The translations under genes and the position numbers were made by a program. Positions 1-6,441 of a stretch of 7,228 nt of DNA are shown here, piece after piece. How positions within the stretch are numbered: the stretch's first letter is position 1; every line of letters begins with the position of its first letter. Below the pieces are notes generated by a model. That model was not told where the DNA came from. It searched no databases and saw nothing but the letters and a program-made list of their open reading frames with translations. Origin of the DNA: Haloarculaceae archaeon (lineage in GTDB: Archaea > Halobacteriota > Halobacteria > Halobacteriales > Haloarculaceae); contig JAQCMX010000279.1 of NCBI GenBank assembly GCA_028274885.1, forward strand, positions 1 through 7,228, read 5' to 3'.

Positions 1-3
1 TTT

Positions 4-671
4 CTAGTCTGCGCGGTCGAGTATACTGCCATCCAGCATCTCAGCCGGCGCGTCTCGCGCCGCCCACCGGAACTGTGCAGCCACGTCCGAGTAATATACC
101 TTTCCCCGCCGGTCAGATCGGTCGCGACCCGTCCCGGGTCAAGGACACAGATCACGAAGTCGGTGTTTGGGGCGAATCTGCGAGCGATCGCCTCGGCAGC
201 GGCTTTCGAAACCGCATATGAGCCGTACCCAGGGTACGGTTCGCGTGCGACCGAATCCGACGCGACGAGAACACGGGCGTGGCCCCAAGGTGTGGGATTG
301 CCTCGCGAACGGTGGCGAGGGTTCCGCGAGCGTTCGTTCGGAGATGATCGTCGAACGCAGCGTGGCTCTCGTCGGTGATCGGGGTGTCGCCGGCTTCGCC
401 GTGGTAGATGGCCAACGTTTGCGACGACGTCAGTAGCTCCCCGGACACTCGCGGCTTTTTAGACTCGCCCGACGTCGAACTGGTCGCATACGTCGGCCCG
501 GATTGCGGTCGTCTCGCCGCCCTCAGCACGGATCCGTTCAGTGACCGACTGGATGCTGCCTGCGTTGCGAGCACAGATGACGGCGCGGGCATCGTCCTCC
601 GCAGAGACACTCGGGACGGTCCGACCGATCCCGCGGCTCACTCCAGTAACCACACCTGTCCGTCCCTCCAT
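4..671 (-). pseudogene. Decayed short-chain dehydrogenase/reductase (SDR)
   Basis: Reading from 671 downward, the first frame opens with the SDR nucleotide-binding motif TGVSRGIG and ends at an in-frame TAA (459-461). The same frame still reads DVVANVG, an NNAG-like motif, just beyond that stop. The match then moves to a second frame near 408-416 (AIYHGEAGDTPITDES through RTNARGT). Near 275-290 it moves to a third frame carrying ARVLVASDSVAREP and the catalytic YAVSK (Tyr-x-x-x-Lys). Near 103-112 it shifts again into YSDVAAQFRWAARDA and ends at a TAG (4-6). Every family landmark survives in the right order but no single frame is intact, so decay is probably recent; sequencing error is the alternative. 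An intact version would be about 220 aa, slightly short for an SDR (about 250). The substrate cannot be told. The gene is divergent from crtD, with its ATG 85 bp away from the crtD start. Confidence 0.85.
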
Positions 672-720
672 GCCAGATGTAGCTCCAGGGGCTCAATCTC
701 CGGCAGTAAACCTGTGAGGC

Positions 721-741
721 CGGCCGTTTATACATCGGCCG
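721..741 (+). promoter_or_regulatory. crtD operon promoter: TATA box flanked by CGGCCG palindromes
   Basis: A TATA box TTTATA lies at 727-732. Its centre is about 27 nt before the ATG at 757, the normal archaeal distance from TATA box to transcription start, so a leaderless transcript from 757 is expected. Two copies of the palindrome CGGCCG (721-726 and 736-741) bracket the box, and the first is part of an 8-bp palindrome GGCCGGCC (718-725). Promoter role is well supported by position; operator function of the flanking palindromes is inference. Confidence 0.6.
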
Positions 742-756
742 CCCGTACCTATGTTG

Positions 757-2241
757 ATGACAGCTGAGACGAACACTTCGGCAGCAATCGTTGGCGGTGG
801 ATTTGGCGGTCTCTCAGCAGCGTGTTACCTGGCCGAGGCTGGCGTCGACGTTCGCGTGCTGGAAAAAAACGAACAACTCGGCGGACGCGCAAGCCGGCTT
901 GAACGCGATGGCTTCCAGTTCAACATGGGCCCCTCGTGGTACCTGATGCCGGACGTATTCGAGCGGTTTTTTGCCGCCTTCGACAGGCAGCCAGGCGAAT
1001 ATTACGGACTGGAACGGCTCGATCCACACTACCGGATCTTCTTCAAAGACGGGGATCAACTGGATGTTCGGGGCGACCAGGAGTATATGCGGGAAGTCTT
1101 CGAATCCTACGAGACGGGTGCTGGCGAGGCATTTGACGAGTACCTGGAGACGAGCCAGAACCATTACGAAACGGCGATGGAAAAGTTCGTTTACGTGGAC
1201 CGCTCACGGCTGCGAGACTGGGTCGATCCCGACGTGATGCGTGCTGCACCGATCGGTCTGCGCCTGATCGGGTCGATGCAAGACCACGTCGAAAAGTACG
1301 TCGATCACCCGAAACTCCAGCAGATACTGCAGTATTCGCTCGTCTTTTTGGGTGGGGCGCCACAGAACACCCCGGCACTTTACAATATAATGAGCCACGT
1401 CGATTTCAATCTCGGGGTGTACTACCCGGACGACGGCCTCGGGTCGGTTGTCGACGGCGTCGTCGAACTCGGCCGGGAACTTGGTGTCACCTACGACACG
1501 GATGCGGAGGTGACCGGGATCACACGGACAAAAGGTGAGTTCATCGTTGAAACGGAAGACCGGGAGTACCGGCCAGACCGGGTGGTCGCCAACGCCGACT
1601 ACGCCCACGTCGAGCAGGAACTGCTTCCGGAACACGAACGCCAGTACGACGACGACTACTGGGACTCACGAACCTACGCGCCGTCTGCCTTTCTGCTGTA
1701 TCTCGGTGTCGAAGGGGACGTGGATCCGCTCGCACACCACACACTCGTCCTGCCGGAGGACTGGGACCCACACTTCGAGCAAATATTCAGCGAACCGAAC
1801 TGGCCCGACAATCCGGCCTACTACCTCTGTGTCCCGTCGAAAACCGACGACACCGTCGCGCCGGAGGGACACAGCAACCTGTTCGTGCTGGTACCACTGG
1901 CCCCAGGGCTCGAAGACACCGAGGCGTTGCGTGAACGCTACCGCGAGCAGATACTAGCGGATATCGCGGACAACACCGGCGTTGACCTGCGCGACCGGAT
2001 CGTCGTCGAGGAGCAGTTTTCGGTTTCGGATTTCGGCCAGCGGTACAACGCCACGGAGGGGACTGCACTGGGACTCGCACACACGCTCAGGCAGACAGCA
2101 CTGCTTCGGCCGTCGAACCGGTCGAGCGCAGTGGATGGGCTTTACTTCACAGGTGGGTTCACCACCCCAGGTATCGGCGTTCCGATGTGTCTGATAAGCG
2201 GCGAACACTCCGCAGAGGCACTGTTAGGGGACCTGGAGTAA
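757..2241 (+). CDS. crtD: CrtI/CrtD-family carotenoid desaturase (probable carotenoid 3,4-desaturase)
   Basis: FAD-dependent amine-oxidase-type desaturase of the phytoene desaturase family, 494 aa from this start. It has an N-terminal dinucleotide-binding motif GGGFGG (about residues 13-18) followed by VRVLEKN with the ribose-binding Glu near 36, then GGRASRL. The family C-terminal motif is YFTGGFTTPGIGVPM with SGEHSAEALL, around residues 461-491. Length is typical. Because it sits directly before lyeJ and cruF, the order characterised in Haloarcula japonica, it is most likely CrtD, which desaturates the 3,4 positions of elongated lycopene intermediates on the way to bacterioruberin. Databases often call such proteins crtI, and a phytoene-to-lycopene role cannot be excluded from sequence. 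The ATG at 757 is preferred over the in-frame ATG at 751 because its distance from the TATA box matches the other promoters here. It carries an A7 run at 863-869. Confidence 0.9.
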   Translation: MTAETNTSAAIVGGGFGGLSAACYLAEAGVDVRVLEKNEQLGGRASRLERDGFQFNMGPSWYLMPDVFERFFAAFDRQPGEYYGLERLDPHYRIFFKDGDQLDVRGDQEYMREVFESYETGAGEAFDEYLETSQNHYETAMEKFVYVDRSRLRDWVDPDVMRAAPIGLRLIGSMQDHVEKYVDHPKLQQILQYSLVFLGGAPQNTPALYNIMSHVDFNLGVYYPDDGLGSVVDGVVELGRELGVTYDTDAEVTGITRTKGEFIVETEDREYRPDRVVANADYAHVEQELLPEHERQYDDDYWDSRTYAPSAFLLYLGVEGDVDPLAHHTLVLPEDWDPHFEQIFSEPNWPDNPAYYLCVPSKTDDTVAPEGHSNLFVLVPLAPGLEDTEALRERYREQILADIADNTGVDLRDRIVVEEQFSVSDFGQRYNATEGTALGLAHTLRQTALLRPSNRSSAVDGLYFTGGFTTPGIGVPMCLISGEHSAEALLGDLE

Positions 2242-2250
2242 GTGACAGAC

Positions 2251-2300
2251 TGGAAATAGTAAGGCAAATCAGCAGGGAGAACCTAATAAGAGACGAGCAC
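2251..2300 (+). promoter_or_regulatory. crtD-lyeJ spacer with AT-rich, TATA-like stretches
   Basis: The 59-nt spacer after crtD contains two AT-rich hexamer-like stretches (AAATAGTAA at 2254-2262 and CTAATAA at 2283-2289) and a purine-rich AGCAGGGAGAA (2271-2281). The second stretch is about 24 nt before the alternative GTG start at 2310, so an internal promoter for lyeJ is possible. No good Shine-Dalgarno sequence sits at the right distance from GTG 2301. This is a weak call. Confidence 0.2.
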
Positions 2301-3185
2301 GTGAGCGACGTGAGTGACCGCCTCGCGGCAGCAGCACCGTCCGAACAGACGTTATTGGGCCACCTGTTCTGGCTCTCGCGGCCGCGGTTCTGGTTTTATC
2401 TCGCCGGACCGGTGGTCGTCGGTGTGGTCTTTGGGACTTCGACGACCGGGGAATTCTTCCAGCCGGTTACCGTTGCACTCTTCGTGTACTTTCTAATCCC
2501 GGCGAACGTCTTTCTTTACGGGCTCAACGACGTGTTCGACGCCGATATCGACGCCTTGAATCCAAAGAAATCAGCGGAGGGGCGCGAACTGCGCTACAGC
2601 GGCGACCGGCGGGTCACTGTGGCCGTGGCACTCGCAGCAGCACTCGGGGTTACCTTTGCCCCGATTCTGTCTCTCAAGGCGCTGACCGCCCTGGCGGGGT
2701 TCTTTTTGCTGGGGATAGCGTACAGTGCACCGCCGGTTCGGTTCAAAACGACGCCGCTTCTCGATTCAGTCTCAAACGGCCTCTATATTCTCCCTGCAGT
2801 CGTCGCTTTCGCAGCGGTGAGCGACACGTTCCCGCCAGCACTCACTGTGGCAGGCGGATGGATGTGGGCCATGGGGATGCACACCTTCTCCGCGATTCCG
2901 GACATCGAACCCGACAGAGAGGCCGGTATCCACACGACCGCGACGGTCCTCGGGAAGTCTCGAACGCTTGTCTACTGTGCCGGCTGCTGGCTTGGAGCAG
3001 CAGTACTCATGGGGTTGCACCACCCCCTCCTCGCGGGCATCTTTGCCGTCTATCCACTCTTTATTGCAGGTATCATCGGAGGGGATGTCGACATCACACA
3101 GGCGTACTGGTGGTTCCCGGTCCTGAACATGCTTGCGGGGACGGTGTTGACACTCGGTGGTATCTGGGTGATACTGCATGGCTGA
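2301..3185 (+). CDS. lyeJ: Lycopene elongase/1,2-hydratase, UbiA-family prenyltransferase
   Basis: Integral-membrane UbiA-superfamily prenyltransferase. Both Asp-rich prenyl-diphosphate/Mg sites are present: NDVFDADID at about residues 76-84 and DIEPD at 201-205, the latter followed by EAGIHTTATVLG. Hydrophobic segments lie at about 32-45, 56-75, 105-140, 160-175, 181-192, 224-240, 245-262 and 272-292. In haloarchaea this enzyme transfers dimethylallyl C5 units to the ends of lycopene and hydrates C1, making the C45 and C50 precursors of bacterioruberin. The frame stays open upstream into crtD as far as a GTG at 2187, but the GTG at 2301 gives 294 aa, a normal family length; GTG 2310 is an equally plausible start. 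It begins 59 nt after crtD and overlaps cruF by 8 nt, so co-transcription is likely. In Halobacterium the homologue Lye is inhibited by bacterio-opsin; no opsin gene is visible here. Confidence 0.9.
   Translation: MSDVSDRLAAAAPSEQTLLGHLFWLSRPRFWFYLAGPVVVGVVFGTSTTGEFFQPVTVALFVYFLIPANVFLYGLNDVFDADIDALNPKKSAEGRELRYSGDRRVTVAVALAAALGVTFAPILSLKALTALAGFFLLGIAYSAPPVRFKTTPLLDSVSNGLYILPAVVAFAAVSDTFPPALTVAGGWMWAMGMHTFSAIPDIEPDREAGIHTTATVLGKSRTLVYCAGCWLGAAVLMGLHHPLLAGIFAVYPLFIAGIIGGDVDITQAYWWFPVLNMLAGTVLTLGGIWVILHG
3167..3172 (+). promoter_or_regulatory. Shine-Dalgarno sequence for cruF
   Basis: GGTGAT matches the haloarchaeal anti-Shine-Dalgarno core (16S 3' end ATCACCTCC) and lies 5 nt before the cruF ATG, inside the last codons of lyeJ. 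It supports ATG 3178 as the start and translation within the same mRNA. Confidence 0.55.
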
Positions 3186-4011
3186 TACCGGATGGCGTCG
3201 GTTCTCGGATCGCCAGGTTGCGGAACGGCGACTCGACCGTCTTGTGGCGGACAATCGTTTTACGATCGCGGTCGTCTTCCCGCTGATGGGCGCGATCCTT
3301 CTGGTCGCAAGCGCGGAGGGGTCATTGCCGGATGTCCTGGCGTTTAATCCGTGGCTGATCCTCTGTGGCGTGTTCGTGATGCGTCTGCCACTCGTCTCTG
3401 GACTCGCACCGCTTGTGGATCGACGGGCGGGCACTGCGTTGCTTGCCCTGGTGGCCTACACCTACGCTATCGAGTACGCCGGGGCGACGATGGGGATCCC
3501 CTACGGCGAGTTCAGTTACGGCATCTCGCTCGGACCGATGTTGCTTGGAACGATCCCCTACGCTCTGCCGCTTTTTTTTATACCGCTGGTGGTCAACAGC
3601 TATCTGCTAGGTCTACTCTTGCTTGGCGACCGTGCTGGGCAAGCACTTGTCCGACTCCCCGTGGTGGCGGGGATCGTCGTCGCTGTCGACCTGATCCTTG
3701 ATCCGGCAGCAGTCGCGCTTGGCTTCTGGCAGTTTGCAGACGGGGGATACTACGGGGTCCCACTCGCAAACTATGCGGGTTGGATCGGGAGTGCGGTCGT
3801 CGGAACGGTTCTTATCGACCTGGCGTTTCGGCGGTACGACCTGCTGGAGAGGGTGAGAACCTGCCCGTACGTCCTTGACGATCTCGTGAGTTTCGTGCTG
3901 CTGTGGGGTCTTATAAATGTGTTCTACGGCGCCGTGATCCCTGTGGCGGTCGCACTCTGTTTTGCCGGCGCATTGCTCCGGTTTTCGCGGTTTGATTTTG
4001 CGGTGCTGTGA
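3178..4011 (+). CDS. cruF: Bisanhydrobacterioruberin hydratase (CruF family)
   Basis: Polytopic membrane protein of the CruF/DUF422 carotenoid hydratase family, 277 aa. About seven hydrophobic segments can be seen (about 28-46, 58-76, 85-100, 119-150, 158-182, 203-217, 236-266). Conserved polar motifs sit between or in them: EYAGATMGIPYGEFSYG at about 99-115, then DLILDP at about 171-176, WQFADGGYYGVPLANY at 184-199 and GW at 201-202. Haloarchaeal CruF adds water to the 2'',3'' double bonds of the isopentenyl ends of bisanhydrobacterioruberin, giving monoanhydrobacterioruberin and then bacterioruberin. Its ATG overlaps the lyeJ stop by 8 nt, which indicates translational coupling as the last gene of the operon. 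A T8 run (3572-3579) encodes residues 132-134 (Leu-Phe-Phe). The stop is 37 nt from that of convergent crtB. Confidence 0.9.
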   Translation: MADTGWRRFSDRQVAERRLDRLVADNRFTIAVVFPLMGAILLVASAEGSLPDVLAFNPWLILCGVFVMRLPLVSGLAPLVDRRAGTALLALVAYTYAIEYAGATMGIPYGEFSYGISLGPMLLGTIPYALPLFFIPLVVNSYLLGLLLLGDRAGQALVRLPVVAGIVVAVDLILDPAAVALGFWQFADGGYYGVPLANYAGWIGSAVVGTVLIDLAFRRYDLLERVRTCPYVLDDLVSFVLLWGLINVFYGAVIPVAVALCFAGALLRFSRFDFAVL

Positions 4012-4048
4012 GAGAAGTCCTGGAAAGATGCCGTGCGCAGAGGGGAAG

Positions 4049-4999
4049 TTAGGTTTCCGGACGGGGAACGCCGTGCTCGGGTTCATCCGATCGCGTCTCG
4101 TCGGCGGGAACGGCACTAACGCGACGGAACACGGTGACCGGATCTTTGAATCGCCGCCAGTTCCACCACGTTCGTGCAACGGTCCAGAGTTTGCGTGTCC
4201 GGGAAAGTGTCGGGCGGTTCGAGAGGACGTCAAAATCCTGACCGCGGATCAGCCGGTGGTGTTCGGCGTACAGCACCGCTGCCAGCAAGACCGCGAACTG
4301 GCCGTCTTCCGGGAGATACTCGATGCCTTGGATCCCTTTGCGGTACTGCTGTTCGGCCCGACGGAGTTCGAACTCGACGGCACGTCTAAATCCTGGTGTA
4401 CACTCGCCCTGGCGGAGTTGGTCGACAGTTACGTCGTGTTGTCGAAGCGTCTCCAGTGGAAGGTACACCCGGCCCAGATCGTCGATATCCTCGCTGACAT
4501 CCCGGATGAAATTCGTCATTTGAAAGGCTTCTCCGAGCGCCATGGCGTGTGGGCGTGCCATCTCCGGTCGGTCGACATCCATCACAGCGGTCATCATGTT
4601 GCCCACGGCGGCAGCCGAGCCACGCATGTACCCCCGAAGATCCTCAATCGTATCGTACCGGTCCGTGTCGATATCCGCGATCATCGCGTCGACGAACGCG
4701 TCAATCTCTTCGTCTGGAATTCCGGCCTCGTCACGAACCTCCGAGAACGCGGCGATAACTGGTTCTTTCGCTTCTCTGTTGCCGAGTGCACCTGCGCGGA
4801 TTTCCTCAAGTCTGGCTCGCTGTGTCACGTCCTCTTTTTTTGTGCCGTCGTCGACAACCTCGTCGGCGATACGAAAGAACCCGTACAGAATGTACGTCTG
4901 TTCGCGAATACGTTCCGGGAGGAGTCGCGTCGCATAGTAAAACGTCTGGCCAGTCTCCCTATGAATGGCCTTCCCGCGTTTGCGCTGGGACTCGTTCAC
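4049..4999 (-). CDS. crtB: Phytoene synthase (squalene/phytoene synthase family)
   Basis: Trans-isoprenyl diphosphate synthase that joins two geranylgeranyl diphosphates head to head, through prephytoene diphosphate, to phytoene, the first committed carotenoid step. From this start it has 316 aa. Features in order: TGQTFYYATRLLP (residues 16-28), the first Asp-rich motif DEVVDD (46-51), the RGYMRGSAAAVG substrate region (122-133), and the second Asp-rich motif RDVSED (166-171) followed by DDLGRVYLP. The frame is open upstream to an ATG at 5128, but that extension (DLHILHSVSGCVSV and onward) does not resemble the family. The GTG at 4999 gives MNESQRKRGKAIHRETGQ, as expected, and lies exactly 27 nt from a TATA box, so a leaderless GTG start is preferred. 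It is convergent with the carotenoid operon and so separately regulated. It carries an A7 run on the coding strand (4835-4841). Confidence 0.93.
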   Translation of the reverse strand: MNESQRKRGKAIHRETGQTFYYATRLLPERIREQTYILYGFFRIADEVVDDGTKKEDVTQRARLEEIRAGALGNREAKEPVIAAFSEVRDEAGIPDEEIDAFVDAMIADIDTDRYDTIEDLRGYMRGSAAAVGNMMTAVMDVDRPEMARPHAMALGEAFQMTNFIRDVSEDIDDLGRVYLPLETLRQHDVTVDQLRQGECTPGFRRAVEFELRRAEQQYRKGIQGIEYLPEDGQFAVLLAAVLYAEHHRLIRGQDFDVLSNRPTLSRTRKLWTVARTWWNWRRFKDPVTVFRRVSAVPADETRSDEPEHGVPRPET

Positions 5000-5020
5000 A
5001 TTCGTTATTGTCCGTCCAAG

Positions 5021-5030
5021 TTCATAAAAA
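5021..5030 (-). promoter_or_regulatory. crtB TATA box
   Basis: On the minus strand TTTTTATG occupies 5030-5023. Its centre is 27 nt upstream of the first base of GTG 4999, which fits a leaderless crtB transcript and rules out translation from the longer upstream frame on that transcript. Confidence 0.6.
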
Positions 5031-5189
5031 CATGCCCCAATCAATTGTGTATCGCTTCGAACGGAAACGCAGCCAGACACGCTGTGTAAAATGTGAAGAT
5101 CTATTATTTCCTGACTCAAAGGACGCATTTTATTCCGGATTTCATAAATGTTTTTCGACTTATAGTTCCACCTATCCGGAACTTGTGAG

Positions 5190-5202
5190 CGAAGCGAAAA
5201 AC
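5190..5202 (-). terminator. Possible T-tract terminator after eif6
   Basis: On the minus strand CGTTTTTCGCTTC is the most obvious T-rich stretch downstream of the eif6 stop, about 110 nt away. Archaeal RNA polymerase stops at such non-template T tracts, but five Ts is a weak signal. Confidence 0.2.
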
Positions 5203-5310
5203 GTTGTCGGTCGTCCCGCGGACCGGGCTACCGATCCCAGACCGGGGTCAAACCGGAAAGCATCGTTCCTTTTTCACCGGAGGTGTGTAGATAAGCAGCC
5301 ATGCTTCGAA

Positions 5311-5979
5311 TCAGTCAAGCGCGTATCCGAGCGCGTCGTCGATGCGGCCCAGTTCCGGTCCGGTCGTACGCTCACCGACGATGTAGCCGGTGTCGTTGGC
5401 GACCAGTCCGGAGCCAACGAGTGGACCACCGTAATTTATGGTTCCGATGTCCGCAGGGACCTCGAGTATCGACTCGAGCACGTCGAGTTCGTTGTCGGTC
5501 GATTTGGGGTGACAGAGCACGCCCCTGTTGGTGGCGACGGCCGCGGTCCCGACCGTGTTGACGCCGGCGATGTTTCCGCGCTCGACCGGGACATCAAGGG
5601 CCTCCCGCACGACCTGGACCGCCTCCCGAGGGAGATCCGGGTGCAGATAAGCCCCGTAGTCGTTTGCGAGGACGACGTTCCCGGCCGCGTTGATCCGACC
5701 GGGGAGTTCCGTCACGGGTAGCCCGACGGACTCGGTGATGCGGTCGCACTCGCGGGGTGTAACGCGGCTGCTGACGAGCAGCCCGTTGCTGTTGCCGGTC
5801 GCCAGAGCACCGACAGTTCCGGAACCGCCGACCGTCGTCGGAACGGTCGGAACGTCCAGCTCCTCACTACAATCCTCGATCAGATTGTCCTCCAGATCAG
5901 GACGGACGAGGAGGCAGTCGTCAGTCGCCCGGGCGAACACGCCCACGTAGGGCGAGCCGGAGAAGGCCGCGCGGAACAA
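5311..5979 (-). CDS. eif6: Archaeal translation initiation factor IF-6
   Basis: Homologue of eIF6/aIF-6, the pentein-fold factor that binds the large ribosomal subunit near L23/L14 and prevents premature joining with the small subunit. It has 222 aa, the normal archaeal length. The internal pentein repeats are visible: FSGSPYVGVFA (6-16), TTVGGSGTVGALATGNSNG (48-66), NAAGNVVLANDYGAYLHPD (97-115), GVNTVGTAAVATNRGVLCHP (139-158) and VGSGLVANDTGYIVGERTTG (188-207). The start must be TTG at 5979: the same frame carries the rpl31e stop TAA two codons upstream, and no ATG or GTG gives a complete N-terminus. Spacing from rpl31e is 3 nt, with only a poor Shine-Dalgarno, so translation is probably coupled to that gene. 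The usual archaeal downstream partners (L18a/LX, prefoldin alpha, FtsY) do not follow. Confidence 0.94.
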   Translation of the reverse strand: MFRAAFSGSPYVGVFARATDDCLLVRPDLEDNLIEDCSEELDVPTVPTTVGGSGTVGALATGNSNGLLVSSRVTPRECDRITESVGLPVTELPGRINAAGNVVLANDYGAYLHPDLPREAVQVVREALDVPVERGNIAGVNTVGTAAVATNRGVLCHPKSTDNELDVLESILEVPADIGTINYGGPLVGSGLVANDTGYIVGERTTGPELGRIDDALGYALD

Positions 5980-5982
5980 GGG

Positions 5983-6261
5983 TTACTCTGCGGGCTCCGC
6001 TTCCACGACGCCCTCCCCGTCCTCGTCGAAGCGCGCCGCGCGGATCCGGATCTTGCTCGGCGGATTCGAACGACCGTTTTGCCAGACAGTTTCGTTGATA
6101 GAAGGGTCGAGACGAACCGCGTTCTCCGGGACCGAGAAGTGCTGTGCAAGGTGCTCGCGAATGATCGATAGCGACGCGTCGGCGCGGGCGTGGTTCGGTG
6201 CTGCCCGGGCATCACGCAGTGGAATCGTCATGATCCGCTCGTCGAAGTCACTCGCGCTCAT
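5983..6261 (-). CDS. rpl31e: 50S ribosomal protein L31e
   Basis: Large-subunit protein near the peptide exit tunnel in archaea and eukaryotes; 92 aa, usual for haloarchaea. It starts MSASDFDERIMTIPLRDAR. The family-typical block VWQNGRSNPPSKIRIRAARF lies at about 59-78, with an acidic tail EDGEGVVEAEPAE as expected for a halophile. Its ATG overlaps the rpl39e TGA as ATGA (6258-6261), and a Shine-Dalgarno-like GGAGTGA (6277-6271) is placed 9 nt upstream within rpl39e. It ends 3 nt before eif6. This is the middle gene of a three-gene translation operon. Confidence 0.95.
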   Translation of the reverse strand: MSASDFDERIMTIPLRDARAAPNHARADASLSIIREHLAQHFSVPENAVRLDPSINETVWQNGRSNPPSKIRIRAARFDEDGEGVVEAEPAE

Positions 6262-6410
6262 TCGTCGGTGTCACTCCGTCGCCAGTTGCGCCGCTTCGGG
6301 TTTCGCATCACGTCCCGGTCGGTCTTGACAATGACCCAGGCCGGCACGCGACTGTTCTGACTCTCGAGCTTTCCGAGTCGCTTTTTCTTGGCTTTGGATT
6401 TCTTGCCCAT
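6258..6410 (-). CDS. rpl39e: 50S ribosomal protein L39e
   Basis: A 50-aa, very basic ribosomal protein that lines the wall of the peptide exit tunnel in archaea and eukaryotes. It begins MGKKSKAKKKRLGK and contains NSRVPAWVIVKTDRDV and NPKRRNWRRSDTDE, a full-length match to the family. The frame is open further upstream (to 6473), but that part is not family-like and lies before the TATA box. ATG 6410 is about 28 nt from the TATA centre, suggesting a leaderless mRNA. It is the first gene of the operon and overlaps rpl31e by 4 nt. Confidence 0.95.
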   Translation of the reverse strand: MGKKSKAKKKRLGKLESQNSRVPAWVIVKTDRDVMRNPKRRNWRRSDTDE

Positions 6411-6435
6411 GTTATACAAGTCTTTCCGGTGGCGG

Positions 6436-6441
6436 CTTAAA
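6436..6441 (-). promoter_or_regulatory. TATA box of the rpl39e-rpl31e-eif6 operon
   Basis: On the minus strand TTTAAG (within ACATTTAAGCC) is centred about 28 nt upstream of the rpl39e ATG, the archaeal promoter distance for a leaderless transcript. Confidence 0.5.

Larger units (their letters stand above)
5000..5310. other. Intergenic region between eif6 and crtB
   Basis: These 311 bp hold no convincing gene. The part from 5010 to about 5165 is clearly AT-richer than its surroundings and contains the crtB TATA box. A second copy of TTCATAAA lies at 5141-5148 (first at 5021-5028). An inverted repeat pairs TTCCGGAT (5133-5140) with ATCCGGAA (5174-5181), and GTTCC/GGAAC (5165-5182) nests on its right arm. 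GACCGGG occurs twice (5221-5227, 5240-5246). A minus-strand T5 tract (5197-5201) could end the eif6 transcript. What remains is unexplained sequence. Confidence 0.6.

Noticed and set aside
408..767. 119-aa open frame on the plus strand opposite the SDR remnant
   Set aside because: It is the complement of the SDR pseudogene and runs into the crtD promoter; no family resemblance.
2772..3434. 220-aa open frame on the minus strand opposite lyeJ and cruF
   Set aside because: The translation is Arg/Ser/Pro-rich low-complexity, typical of an antisense shadow of membrane-protein genes.
3962..5089. 375-aa open frame on the plus strand opposite crtB
   Set aside because: It is the antisense shadow of crtB, whose family motifs are clear on the minus strand. 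GC-rich codon bias leaves the opposite frame open, and the translation resembles no protein.
5228..5302. 24-codon minus-strand reading frame just after eif6
   Set aside because: It is too short, has no family resemblance and does not look like a remnant of L18a, prefoldin or FtsY.
4786..5721. 311-aa open frame on the plus strand across the crtB start, the spacer and eif6
   Set aside because: It runs antisense through two unrelated genes and a non-coding spacer, with no recognisable domain or promoter.
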